Assembly: GCA_035610835.1 (NCBI GenBank)
Contig: CM069443.1
Span: 60,343,266 to 60,407,265, forward strand
DNA: 64,000 nucleotides
Origin: Ophiura sarsii
Lineage: Eukaryota; Echinodermata; Ophiuroidea; Amphilepidida; Ophiuridae
Direction of reading: 5' to 3'
Below the pieces are notes generated by a model, which saw only the letters and a program-made list of their open reading frames with translations, made no database searches and was not told the DNA's origin. Positions within the stretch are counted from its first letter, which is position 1; every line of letters starts with the position of its first letter. This document shows, piece after piece, positions 47,001 to 59,000 of this stretch. Position numbers and translations under genes: made by a program.

Positions 47001-50000
47001 CATGCCCTTTAACCGAATTTGTTTGGAATCGCTGTCGATTCACATCCTTTCTTGCCCAGTATTCTGGGTGTGCTTTAATTATCGCTTGTTGATAGTTATC
47101 CTTAATTTTCGCTATCGCTTGTTGGTGATTAGCATTAATTTTGGCCTTTTCTATGTCAGCTTTTATTTGCACTTGCATGGTGAGATGCTCCATCAACATA
47201 TTTCGCGGGAGCCCAGGGGGAATGGTTATACCCTCACATATCGTATCAAAATAATGTTTCTTCATTTTGGTAAAGGACAATAGATTTGAATATAAACAGA
47301 ATAAAATCTTGAAATTACGTACAAATGTATAAAATGTTACTACCTGGTATTATGACATTTTAAATATGCAATGTTATACCAAAGTATGACTTAAAAGCAC
47401 TGTGTTTACAATCGCGTATTTACCGTGTGTACAAAAAACTGGATATGGCGATGTATTTCCGCAACCATAGCTCGTCATATAGAGAAACTTTGTCGTACTG
47501 CACGTCGCACTGCAAAAGTCAATGCTGAAATTTTTCCTGAATCCACAGGAAAACATAAAATTTGAAGATCGTCGCACTATTAAGACGTTGCACTGCAAAA
47601 GTCAATGCTGAATTTTCCTAAATCTATAGGAAAAAATCTTAATCACTCGACGTTGTCTGGTTGTAGTCGCACTGCAAAAGTCAATGCTGAAATTTTTCCT
47701 GAATCCACAGGAAAACATAAAACTTGAGGATCGCCGCACTATTAAGACGTTGCACTGCAAAAGTCAATGCTGAATTTTCCTAAATCCATAGGAAAAAATC
47801 TTAATCACTCGACGTAGTCTGGTTGTAGTCGTACTGCAAAAGTCAATGCTGAAATTTTTCCTGAATCCACAGGAAAACATAAAACTTGAGGATCGCCGCA
47901 CTATTAAGACGTTGCACTGCAAAATTCAATGCTGAATTTTCCTAAATCCGTAGGAAAAAATCTTAATCACTCGACGTTGTCAAGTTGTAGTCGCACTGCA
48001 AAAGTCAATGCTGAAATTTTTCCTGAATCCACAGGAAAACATAAAACTTGAAGATCGCCGCACTATTAAGACGTTGCACTGCAAAAGTCAATGCTGAATT
48101 TTCCTAAATCCATAGGAAAAAATCTTAATCACTCGACGTTGTCAGGTTGTAGTCGCACTGCAAAAGTCAATGCTGAAATTTTTCCTGAATCCACAGGAAA
48201 ACATAAAACTTGAAGATCGCCGCACTATTAAGACGTTGCACTGCAAAAGTCAATGCTGAATTTTCCTAAATCCATAGGAAAAAGATCTTAATCACTCGAC
48301 GTTGTCTGGTTGTAGTCGCACTGCAAAAGTCAATGCTGAAATTTTTCCTGAATCCACAGGAAAACATAAAACTTGAAATCGCCGCACTATTAAAACGTTG
48401 CACTGCAAAAGTCAATGCTGAATTTTCCTAAATCCATAGGAAACAAAATCTTAATCACTCGACGGTATCAGGTTGTGGTAGAGAAACTTCGATGGAAAAG
48501 TTCTGGTTCGTATAGGTTAGCTGCCACCATGTAAGGAAGAGATTGATAGTATTCAGACTAACAACCCAATTTCCCTGGATGAAATAACTGAGATGAGACG
48601 TAGTCTGCAAGGAGCGTTGACTTCAACATAAATACTAGGACACATCAAATATACTTATTACAATATATTTATTTGTTACTTCTCCATTATTTAATTGTAA
48701 CGGAAATTGAACCGGAGACCGCGAGGCAAGATGATGACTTGTTGCCTCAATCAAGTCCTAGACGAATCTGATCTAATAACTGGGATGTAACCCATCTGGA
48801 AATATTAGACTAAAAATAGCAGTGACCAGAATTAACCAATCAGAGCATGAATAAGTTGCATGTTAATTTAGCTGGCCTAATTGATGCCTGTTTATCCTTT
48901 ATGGATAGTTACACTGTGACTTGTAGATCATTGACCCTTGGGTCAATGTATGGATGAAAGAGGAACTTTGTTAGAAACCACAATACACCAATGAACAATA
49001 AAGATAATCCTTGTTTCTCAGTAACATCTTAATGATGGGTTTACAGGAAACAACATGTCAAAGTTTTGATTAATGAACAGTGGTTTAGAGCTAAGATGTT
49101 CTCTTCAATTGTTCTCTTAATAGGATTGATGTGTGTTTATCCTTTATGGATAATTACATACACAGGACATAACATCAAGCATGATCAATTTGGATTTTCT
49201 GATCCAAGAAAACTTGTGCTCCTTAACAGCAATCACTTTGTGCAGCCCTGTGTGCTGGAAAAGATTAATATTATACAAATTCAAGCCTCGCCTCTCTAGC
49301 CAAATACAAAAATCCTGGCTGCAAGGCCCGGGAATATATTCATTGTCTTATCTTAAAGCTATCCCATATTATTATAGTGGCTGTCAGGGAAGTTCAGCAC
49401 TTTCCCTACGCCCGTGAGATTAATATCCTTTCCCTACGCGTGTGAGATAGATAATGAGCGTGTGGGCGGTGACGGCGGTGACATTCTTGACGCCGTGGAC
49501 ACAATCTGGCCAATCGGATGCACACGTTGGTCAGCTCAAAGCCGCGCTATTTTACTCCACCAATAACAACATCACTTCCGTGTTTGCGCTTGAAACGCGG
49601 TCGTAACAGAAAAAAGTGCTAAAGTTCTTTGCAGCCAACTATAAGAATTGGTCAGTCAACAATGAGCACTGTTTCCCACTATGATTCTCACAGGCGAACC
49701 GATCAAGCTACAGCAAACAAACAACTGATAGGGATTGGACAAATTGTAGAGTGATTCATAGCACGACCTACTAATTCAGGCCTCAAAATAAGAAATGAAA
49801 AGGGCAGGCAATTTAAGGCAATTTGAAAAGGGCACCAACTTTATCCAAGGCCATTATGTATTTTTGAATGGAGTGAAAACAGCCAGAAATTGAGATCATC
49901 AAGGCTACTAGGTAGGGCATCGAAGGCAATTGCCTTCGATGCCTTCGATTAATTTGAGCCCTGTACTAATTCCTTCCACTACTCACCTGTGCATTGAGTT

Positions 50001-53000
50001 TCTTCTCCTTGTCCATAAGCATCTCCACATTGCTCTGCTCTTCCTCCAAGTCCTCCTCCAGCTGAGAGATGCGCTGATCCAGACGGCGTTTCTCGTCTGA
50101 AAGGGCGCTGCCTTTGCTGTTGTTATTGCCCATCTCCTCCTGGAGTTCGTCCCTCTCCGATTCGGCGTTCCTTCTTGCTCGTTCGGATGAAGTCAAGTCC
50201 TGGTGGGAATTGGAAAGATTAAATGGTCAGTGGTAGAATTGGGTATTGGACGACAATCATATGTGAATACTATTTCAGCCAGATTAAAATAAATAACATG
50301 AGAGGGCGACAATCATATGTGAATACTATTTCAGCCCAATTAAAATAATTAACTGAGAGGGCGACAATCATATGTGAATACTATTTCAGCCCAATTAAAA
50401 TAATTAACTGAGAGGGCGACAATCATATGTGAATACTATTTCAGCCCAATTAAAATAATTAACTGAGAGGGCGACAATCATATGTGAATACTATTTCAGC
50501 CCAATTAAAATAATTAACTGAGAGGGCGACAATCATATGTGAATACTATTTCAGCCAGATTAAAATAAATAACATGAGAGGGCGACAATCATATGTGAAT
50601 ACTATTTCATCCCAATTAAAATAATTAACATGAGAGGGCGACAATCATATGTGAATACTATTTCAGCCCAATTAAAATAATTAACTGAGAGGGCGACAAT
50701 CATATGTGAATACTATTTCAGCCCAATTAAAATAATTAACTGAGAGGGCGACAATCATATGTGAATACTATTTCAGCCAGATTAAAATAATTAACTGAGA
50801 GGGCGACAATCATATGTGAATACTATTTCAGCCAGATTAAAATAATTAACTGAGAGGGCGACAATCATATGTGAATACTATTTCAGCCCAATTAAAATAA
50901 TTAACTGAGAGGGCGACAATCATATGTTAATACTATTTCAGCCAGATTAAAATAAATAACATGAGAGGGCGACAATCATATGTGAATACTATTTCAGCCC
51001 AATTAAAATAATTAACTGAGAGGGCGACAATCATATGTGAATACTATTTCAGCCCAATTAAAATAATTAACTGAGAGGGCGACAATCATATGTGAATACT
51101 ATTTCAGCCCAATTAAAATAATTAACTGAGAGGGCGACAATCATATGTGAATACTATTTCAGCCAGATTAAAATAATTAACTGAGAGGGCGACAATCATA
51201 TGTGAATACTATTTCAGCCAGATTAAAATAAATAACATGAGAGGGCGACAATCATATGTGAATACTATTTCAGCCCAATTAAAATAATTAACTGAGAGGG
51301 CGACAATCATATGTGAATACTATTTCAGCCCAATTAAAATAATTAACTGAGAGGGCGACAATCATATGTGAATACTATTTCAGCCAGATTAAAATAAATA
51401 ACATGAGAGGGCGACAATCATATGTGAATACTATTTCAGCCCAATTAAAATAATTAACTGAGAGGGCGACAATCATATGTGAATACTATTTCAGCCAGAT
51501 TAAAATAAATAACATGAGAGGGCGACAATCATATGTGAATACTATTTCAGCCCAATTAAAATAATTAACTGAGAGGGCGACAATCATATGTGAATACTAT
51601 TTCAGCCAGATTAAAATAATTAACTGAGAGGGCGACAATCATATGTGAATACTATTTCAGCCAGATTAAAATAAATAACATGAGAGGGCGACAATCATAT
51701 GTGAATACTATTTCAGCCCAATTAAAATAATTAACTGAGAGGGCGACAATCATATGTGAATACTATTTCAGCCCAATTAAAATAATTAACTGAGAGGGCG
51801 ACAATCATATGTGAATACTATTTCAGCCAGATTAAAATAAATAACATGAGAGGGCGACAATCATATGTGAATACTATTTCAGCCCAATTAAAATAATTAA
51901 CTGAGAGGGCGACAATCATATGTGAATACTATTTCAGCCCAATTAAAATAATTAACTGAGAGGGCGACAATCATATGTGAATACTATTTCAGCCCAATTA
52001 AAATAATTAACTGAGAGGGCGACAATCATATGTGAATACTATTTCAGCCAGATTAAAATAAATAACATGAGAGGGCGACAATCATATGTGAATACTATTT
52101 CAGCCCAATTAAAATAATTAACTGAGAGGGCGACAATCATATGTGAATACTATTTCAGCCCAATTAAAATAATTAACATGAGAGGATCTCAATGTACAAT
52201 TGTTTAGAAACACATTTCATGATGAATGATGAATACCTTAGATGAGAAATGACAGGGCTTTGGCAAATGTAGCTCTGGTTTGTTCCTTTATTTAAATGAC
52301 TTTTAAAGTGCTTGTAAACATGATCTTCCAAATCGTTCAACTCTCACTATACATCACCACAACCCAATTTGCACCAACCTCTTGTAGCTGCATATGGTCG
52401 GCTTCAAGACTCTTGAATTTGCGTTCAGACTCCTTGGAGCTGGCTGCCAGCTCTTCCCTAGCGTGCTGAGCCTCGTCGAGATCATGCACCAGTTCCTTCA
52501 TCTGTCCCTGAAGCTTACGCAGCTGACGGACGGCATCTTCTTTGACCTTGCTGGCGGATTCCACCTGTCCTTGGAGATCCTTGAGGTCATTCTCAAGCTT
52601 CTTCTTGCCGCTGCTGGCGCTGACACGCTGCTTTTTCTCGTCTTCCAACTCTGCTTCCATCTCCCGAAGCTGTTGATGGTAAAGCAAACATGGCATGGTA
52701 AGATATCGAAATCAAATTAATTTAGTAGTGGGAAATCAACAATTGTTCTTTTCCTTCCGGATATAATAATAATAATAATAATAATAACAAGGCGGTTCTC
52801 GAACGGCGCGTCTCGCCTGTTCATCAAAAGTGACTTGAAAGAAATGATGATGAAACATATGATACAATGTAGCACTGTCACAGAGGTATGCATTGTAGTT
52901 AATGCAAGGGATGTAATACCTTGAAAAATGTAATCAACAAAAAGAACACACCAACCCCCTTCCCTACACCAAATCACATCAAGATAGGCCGTACAGATCT

Positions 53001-56000
53001 TATTTGACCCCAGATGACCTCTGATGACCTTGAAAATTTAATCAGCAAAAAGAACACACCAACCCCCTTCCCTCCACCAAATCACATCAAGATAGGCCTT
53101 ACAGATCTTATTTGACCCCAGATGACCTCTGATGACCTCGACAAATTAATCAACAAAAAGAACACACCATCCCTCTTCCGTCCACCAAATCCCATCAAGA
53201 TAGGCCTTACGGATCTTATTTGACCCCAGATGACCTTGAATGACCTCTGATGACCTTGAAAATTTAATCAGCAAAAAGAATACACCACCCCCCCCCTTCC
53301 CTCCACTAAATCCAATCAAGATAGGCCTTACTGATTCTATTCGATGACCCCGAAAAATTAATCAACCAAAAGAACACACCACCCCCCTTCCCTCCACCAA
53401 ATCCCATCAAGATAGGCCTTACTTATCTATTTGACCCCCGATGACCCCGAAAAATGAATCAACAAAAAGAACACACCACCCCCCTTCCCTCCACCAAATC
53501 CCATCAAGATAGGCCTTACTGATCTATTTGACCCCATATTTGACCCCCGATGACCCCGAAAAATTAAACAAAAAGAACACACCATCCCTCTTCCGTCCTC
53601 CAAATCCCATCAAGATAGGCCTTACTGATCTATTTGACCCCATATTTGACCCCCGATGACCCCGAAAAATTAATCAACAAAAAGAACACACCACCCCCCT
53701 TCCCTCCACCAAATCCCATCAAGATAGGCCTTACTGATCTATTTGACCCCATATTTGACCCCCGATGACCCTGAAAAATTAATCAACAAAAAGAACACCC
53801 CATCCCTCTTCCGTCCACCAAATCCCATCAAGATAGGCCTTACTGATCTATTTGACCCCATATTTGACCCCGATAAATTAATCAACAAAAAGAACACACC
53901 ATCCCTCTTCCGTCCACCAAATCCCATCAAGATAGGCCTTACTGATCTATTTGACCCCATATTTGACCCCCGATGACCCCGAAAAATTAATCAACAAAAA
54001 GAACACACCATCCCTCTTCCGTCCACCAAATCCCATCAAGATAGGCCTTACTGATCTATTTGACCCCATATTTGACCCCCGATGACCCCGAAAAATTAAT
54101 CAACAAAAAGAACACACCACCCCCCTTCCCTCCACCAAATCCCATCAAGATAGGCCTTACTGATCTATTTGACCCCATATTTGACCCCCAATGACCCCGA
54201 AAAATTAATCAACAAAAAGAACACACCACCCCCCTTCCCTCCACCAAATCCCATCAAGATAGGCCTTACTGATCTATTTGACCCCCAATGACCCCGAAAA
54301 ATTAATCAACAAAAAGAACACACCATCCCTCTTCCGTCCACCAAATCCCATCAAGATAGGCCTTACTGATCTATTTGACCCCATATTTGACCCCGATGAC
54401 CCCGAAAAATTAATCAACAAAAAGAACACACCCCCCTTCCCTCCACCAAATCCCATCAAGATAGGCCTTACTGATCTATTTGACCCCATATTTGACCCCT
54501 GATGACCCCAAAAAATTAAGAACAAAAAGAACACACCATCCCCCTTCCCTCCACCAAATCCAATCAAGATAGGCCTTATGGATCTTATTTGACCCCCGAT
54601 GACCTTGAATGACCTCTGATGACCTTGAAAATTTATTCAGCAAAAAGAACACACCACTCCCCTTCCCTCCACCAAATCTCATCAATATAGGCCTTACTGA
54701 TCTATTTGACCCCATATTTGACCCCGATGACCTCTGGTGACCTTGAAAATTTAATCAGCAAAAAGAACACACCACCCCCCTTCCCTCCACCAAATCCCAT
54801 CAAGATAGGCCTTACTGATCTATTTGACCCCATATTTGACCCCCGATGACCTTGAATGACCTCCGATGACCTTGAAAATTTAATCAGCAAAAAGAACACA
54901 CCACCCCCTTCCCTCCACCAAATCCCATCAAGATCGGCCTTACGGATCTTATTTGACCCCATATTTGACCCCGATGACCTTGAATGACCTCCAATGACCT
55001 TGAAAATCTAATCAGCAAAAGAACACCCCACCCCCTTCCCTGACATCAAGTCCCATCAAGATAGGCCTTACGGATCTCTAGATATCGCGTCACAACGCGT
55101 CTCAAAAGTTTTAAGCATATTTGACCCCGATGACCTTGTATGACCCCCGATGACCTTGAAAAATCAATCAGCAACAGAACGCACCACCCCCCTTCCCTCC
55201 ACCAAGTCCCATCACGATAGGCCTTACGGATCTCCAGATATCGCGTCACAAAGGTATTTCTTAGCACACGGCTGACGGCGGACGGCGGACGGCATACGGC
55301 GGACGGCATACGGCGGACGCCGGACAGAAATAGTGATAACATAGTCTCTTTCTGATTACATCAGGCGAGACAATAACCATATTTGTATAGCCCCTAACAT
55401 CGAGATCCCTAAGCGCTTGAACATAAAACATAATAACAAACAAATACATGGATTTGGGCTACAATTAAAAAGCCATTGTGAACAAATGAGTCTTTAAGGA
55501 TTTCTTAAACTGAAATATAGTCTCTGCATTTTTCACATGAAGTGGAATATTATTCCAGACTTCTGCAGCTGACACAGAGAAGGAACGTTTACCATACTGA
55601 GTGGACGTTGAAGAGCAGATGAGACGCTATAGAGATGAAGAACGAAGATTGCGTGAAGGTGTATATTGTTTGATTAGATCTTGAAGATAGATTGGCGCAG
55701 TACCATGAAGACATTTATAAGCCAGAAGTAAAATTTAATACACAATACGATATGGATTGTCTAGTGCTAAATATTGTTTCCACAGTGTTACTCTCCTGAT
55801 TCCATTACAAAAATAAACCTTTAGAACAATATCCAGAATATTTTACAATACTATTAATGTAGAATAGTCTTAATTTCCAGATACTAAAGTAAAACAATCT
55901 TAATTTCCAGTTTTCTGTAGGATTGAATTGTGTATTTTTACACTGTATTAACATCCATAAACGTTAACTTTTTCAGCACTTAGGCCTACAGGTAAAATAT

Positions 56001-59000
56001 GCATTGTTGTTTGATGATGAATTTCTAGACAAATCAATGCATACAAGCTATCATTGATGTGTAAAAAGGCCATGGAATCTTGGTCCAAAACTAGTTGCTT
56101 TTATAACTGATTTTTGCAGATCTGAATACTGTAAGACTATATTAATAAAATATTTTGTCTCAAAGCTCTTCAGTTTTTCAAAACCTTATGCGGAATGCGT
56201 TTCTTTTTAATTTTTTTTAATTTTTTTTTTAAATATAAAATATTGAAATCCTTGTATAAGTGACCTTTTGTATTTAAAATGATGTGATCAATGAAAATCT
56301 GAAAATTCGGTGACATTTCAAAAAAGAAGAAGATTTTTTAAGATTTTTGTTTTTCTAATGCGCATCAATAAACTAACGCGCGCGGGAGCTTTGAGACAAA
56401 TGATTTTTTTAATATAGCCTAATCAATGCATTTATGGACTCATCAAATCTAAATCAAATTTTTGAAGTCAAAAGAAATCAAAAAAGCAAACAGATATTCG
56501 CCCTAGACTCACCTGCCTGACCAGACTACGTCTCTTTTCTTCATTCTGCTCGTCTCTATTGGCCAATTCACGATCAAAGTTGGTCTTGGCGGCCTGGTTG
56601 TTGACCTCAAGACGAAGCTTAGCGTCTTCCGTCGCTTGGAGTTCATCTTCTAGTTCCTCCATCTGAGTTTTCATCTCTTCCATTTGAGATTCCAGAGCTT
56701 TCCTGGCCTTCTCCAATTCATGAACCTGTAGGTGACAGAGCAGGAAGGAGAGGGTGATAACAGATAAATTGGGAAATTATCAAATTGCTATGTTGTAAGA
56801 ATTTTCTTGTGATATGGGACCAAGCGCTTTACTCTCTATATTGTTAAATTTGGTGAAAAAAGAGAAAGAAACATCCAGCTTTATTCCAATTTGAAAACAA
56901 CTTGAATATCTGATTAAGACTTCCTGTATGCACACTCTATTATACAGCACCTATTACAATGAAAAACATCTTGAACTACCCACTATCTGAACTAATATAT
57001 ATATCAATAAGAAATCTATCCACCATATTTTCTTCATTCAATTATTCAAGGGATTATAGAGAATGTAACAACATTTTTATTGATGCACCTTTTCCGTTAA
57101 AGAGTTTTATTTATACTGTCCCACAACATTAAACTAAATATACATTGAACGGAGACAAAGCTTTCGAGTATTCCGCACCACATTTATGTTAGGAGACGTG
57201 CGGATAGTAATCCGCACGTCTCCTAACATAAACATATTCAAGGCAAAACTGAAAACACATCTTTTTCCAAAGTAATTTTTGATGATGCCTTATGTTAATT
57301 TTTAAAACTTATTTGTTGTTTTTAAAATTTGTAAAATTAAGTTGTAGCCTTTATGATGGAGCTATAAGCCATTTCCTTTGAAAAGCGCTCTGATTATTCT
57401 AATGCTTAGGCGCTATGTAAATGCATTTTATTATTTATTATTTTACACTCGTCAAAAGAAGTTCCTGGACACTCATTGAAGTTCAAATATTTCACATAAA
57501 TATTTAATATAAATTAAACAATTGCATGTCAAAATAAGCAGACAATAATTCTCTATCATGTCTGTATGAAATTAAGATGTACGCATTCATGCATGGCTGA
57601 GCACATTCATTAAGCAATGGTGGGGTGCGTAAAAGGAAATAGCAAGAAATGAGCATTTACAGTCATTTGAATGGAGGGATTATCCAATTTTTTGCAATCT
57701 TCTTGCCATTGTCAAGTGAATGGGATCTGCCATGCATGAGTGATCATGTCTAAATTCCATGTTAAGCTGTTAGAGGATTACTTTCTGCTTATTTTGATAT
57801 ACAATTATATATATAATCATATGCATAATTATATATATTCTATTAAATATTAATTTAATTTAATTTAAGTGTCCAAGAACTTCTTTTGCCGAGTGTATTA
57901 TAAATGATTATTTTCATCGCAGCACTTCCATCCCGACTATGAATATGCAGCAGGCCATGTATCTTCCATACTTACACTCTTGCCGACGTCGTCTTTGTTA
58001 GACAGGTGATCTTCTAGCTCGGCTGCCTGCGTCTTGCGCACACGCTCACTCTCGGCTAGTTGGTCCTGGAGGTCTTCTAGTTCACGGGTTAGAGAAATAA
58101 CCTGGGATTGAAATAGGAAATAGTTTTCCAATAAATTGATACATTTATGATGCGGTAGTCAAAAAAGCTATTTCTAATCAATGCTAACCCGTTTCCTGCC
58201 GTCTTTTAATTTCAAATATAAAATCTTGAGCGTAATTAAAAGATAGAAATCACTCTGACTACCCTAAAAGTACCTCAAAGTATATATACTTCTGTTTCTG
58301 ATAATTATAAAAAATGTGTGTGCAAATTTGACACATTTTTTCAAAGTATTCTACAAAAACCATATAATATGCAAATTACTAAGAACTTGAGGAGATAGTT
58401 GGTCTTTCCTTAGAGGACCAATAAGTTAATACTGGAGCACTATAAGATTTTGAAAATATCACATTCAGGGCAAATGATGAATGACTAATGTTGGCCTTTG
58501 TTGAATGAATATCACTGAGAAGAAAATTAATCTTAATTTTCTTCACAGAAACTTGACATTGACTTGATTACCTTCGTTTCTTTGTTTCTCGATTCCCGTT
58601 CTATATTCTCCCTCTCTGAGGCCAGTCGTTCCTTCTCGGCTTTCTCCTCACCTAGTAGAGAATCAAACTTCTTCTGTTTCTTCTCTAGACCGGTGACGGA
58701 TGACCTCTCACGTTCAAGATCAACATTGGCATCATCAAGCTGAAATACAGAAACAAAATATGGTTAACAAATTAATAGTCACACATATGCGTCTGGAAAT
58801 TCTATTTGAATGATCATTCCAAATTTCAAAAATAATTTGACAATGAAAAAGTAAAATAACAAAATATATGGACAATAATAAGTTTATGAATTCAGATATT
58901 CTGGATATGATCCTTATCCTACACTTCATCAGATGGAATGATTTGTATTTTTCGAAAATGCGAAAAGAAAATGCACATTGTTGTGTGGGAAACAAGAATC

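Larger units (their letters stand above)
43742..49174 (-). mobile_element. Ty3/gypsy-like LTR retroelement, complete but defective
   Basis: 5433 bp bounded by two direct 645-bp repeats and flanked by TCAAG on both sides (43737-43741 and 49175-49179). In minus orientation the order is 5' LTR, primer-binding site, leader made of a 162-bp satellite, ORF with a Gag-type zinc knuckle, integrase zinc region and start of RNase H, then an RNase H remnant, about 1.1 kb without coding sequence, polypurine tract and 3' LTR. Protease, most of reverse transcriptase and the integrase catalytic core are not visible. LTRs that look identical mean recent insertion, so a defective copy must have been mobilised by proteins from another element. 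Confidence 0.93.
39825..49986 (-). other. 10.2-kb myosin intron loaded with mobile elements
   Basis: From left to right: a MITE split by a 3.1-kb element (39915-43279), another MITE (43360-43603), an LTR retroelement (43742-49174) and about 0.8 kb of unique-looking sequence. No host exon is missing: the flanking coil exons join in register with the vertebrate protein. Confidence 0.85.
52670..56512 (-). other. myosin intron with tandem array and retroelement remnants
   Basis: Contains an (AAT)n microsatellite (52761-52789), a tandem array (52919-55255), a GGACGGC microsatellite (55269-55327), a non-LTR retrotransposon 3' remnant (55465-55760) and a MITE (56157-56400). Confidence 0.85.
56726..57975 (-). 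other. myosin intron with LINE 3' tail, perfect hairpin and Tc1-like MITE
   Basis: Carries the 23-bp hairpin (57183-57232), a LINE 3' end (57233-57445) and a MITE (57446-57895). Confidence 0.85.

Noticed and set aside
46138..47283. Plus-strand open frames opposite the LTR-element ORF
   Set aside because: Antisense shadows of the Gag-like ORF, which contains a clear CCHC knuckle on the minus strand.
50246..52186. Array resembling CRISPR repeats and spacers
   Set aside because: There are no unique spacers; every unit is the same ~55-bp sequence with small variants. The context is an animal intron.
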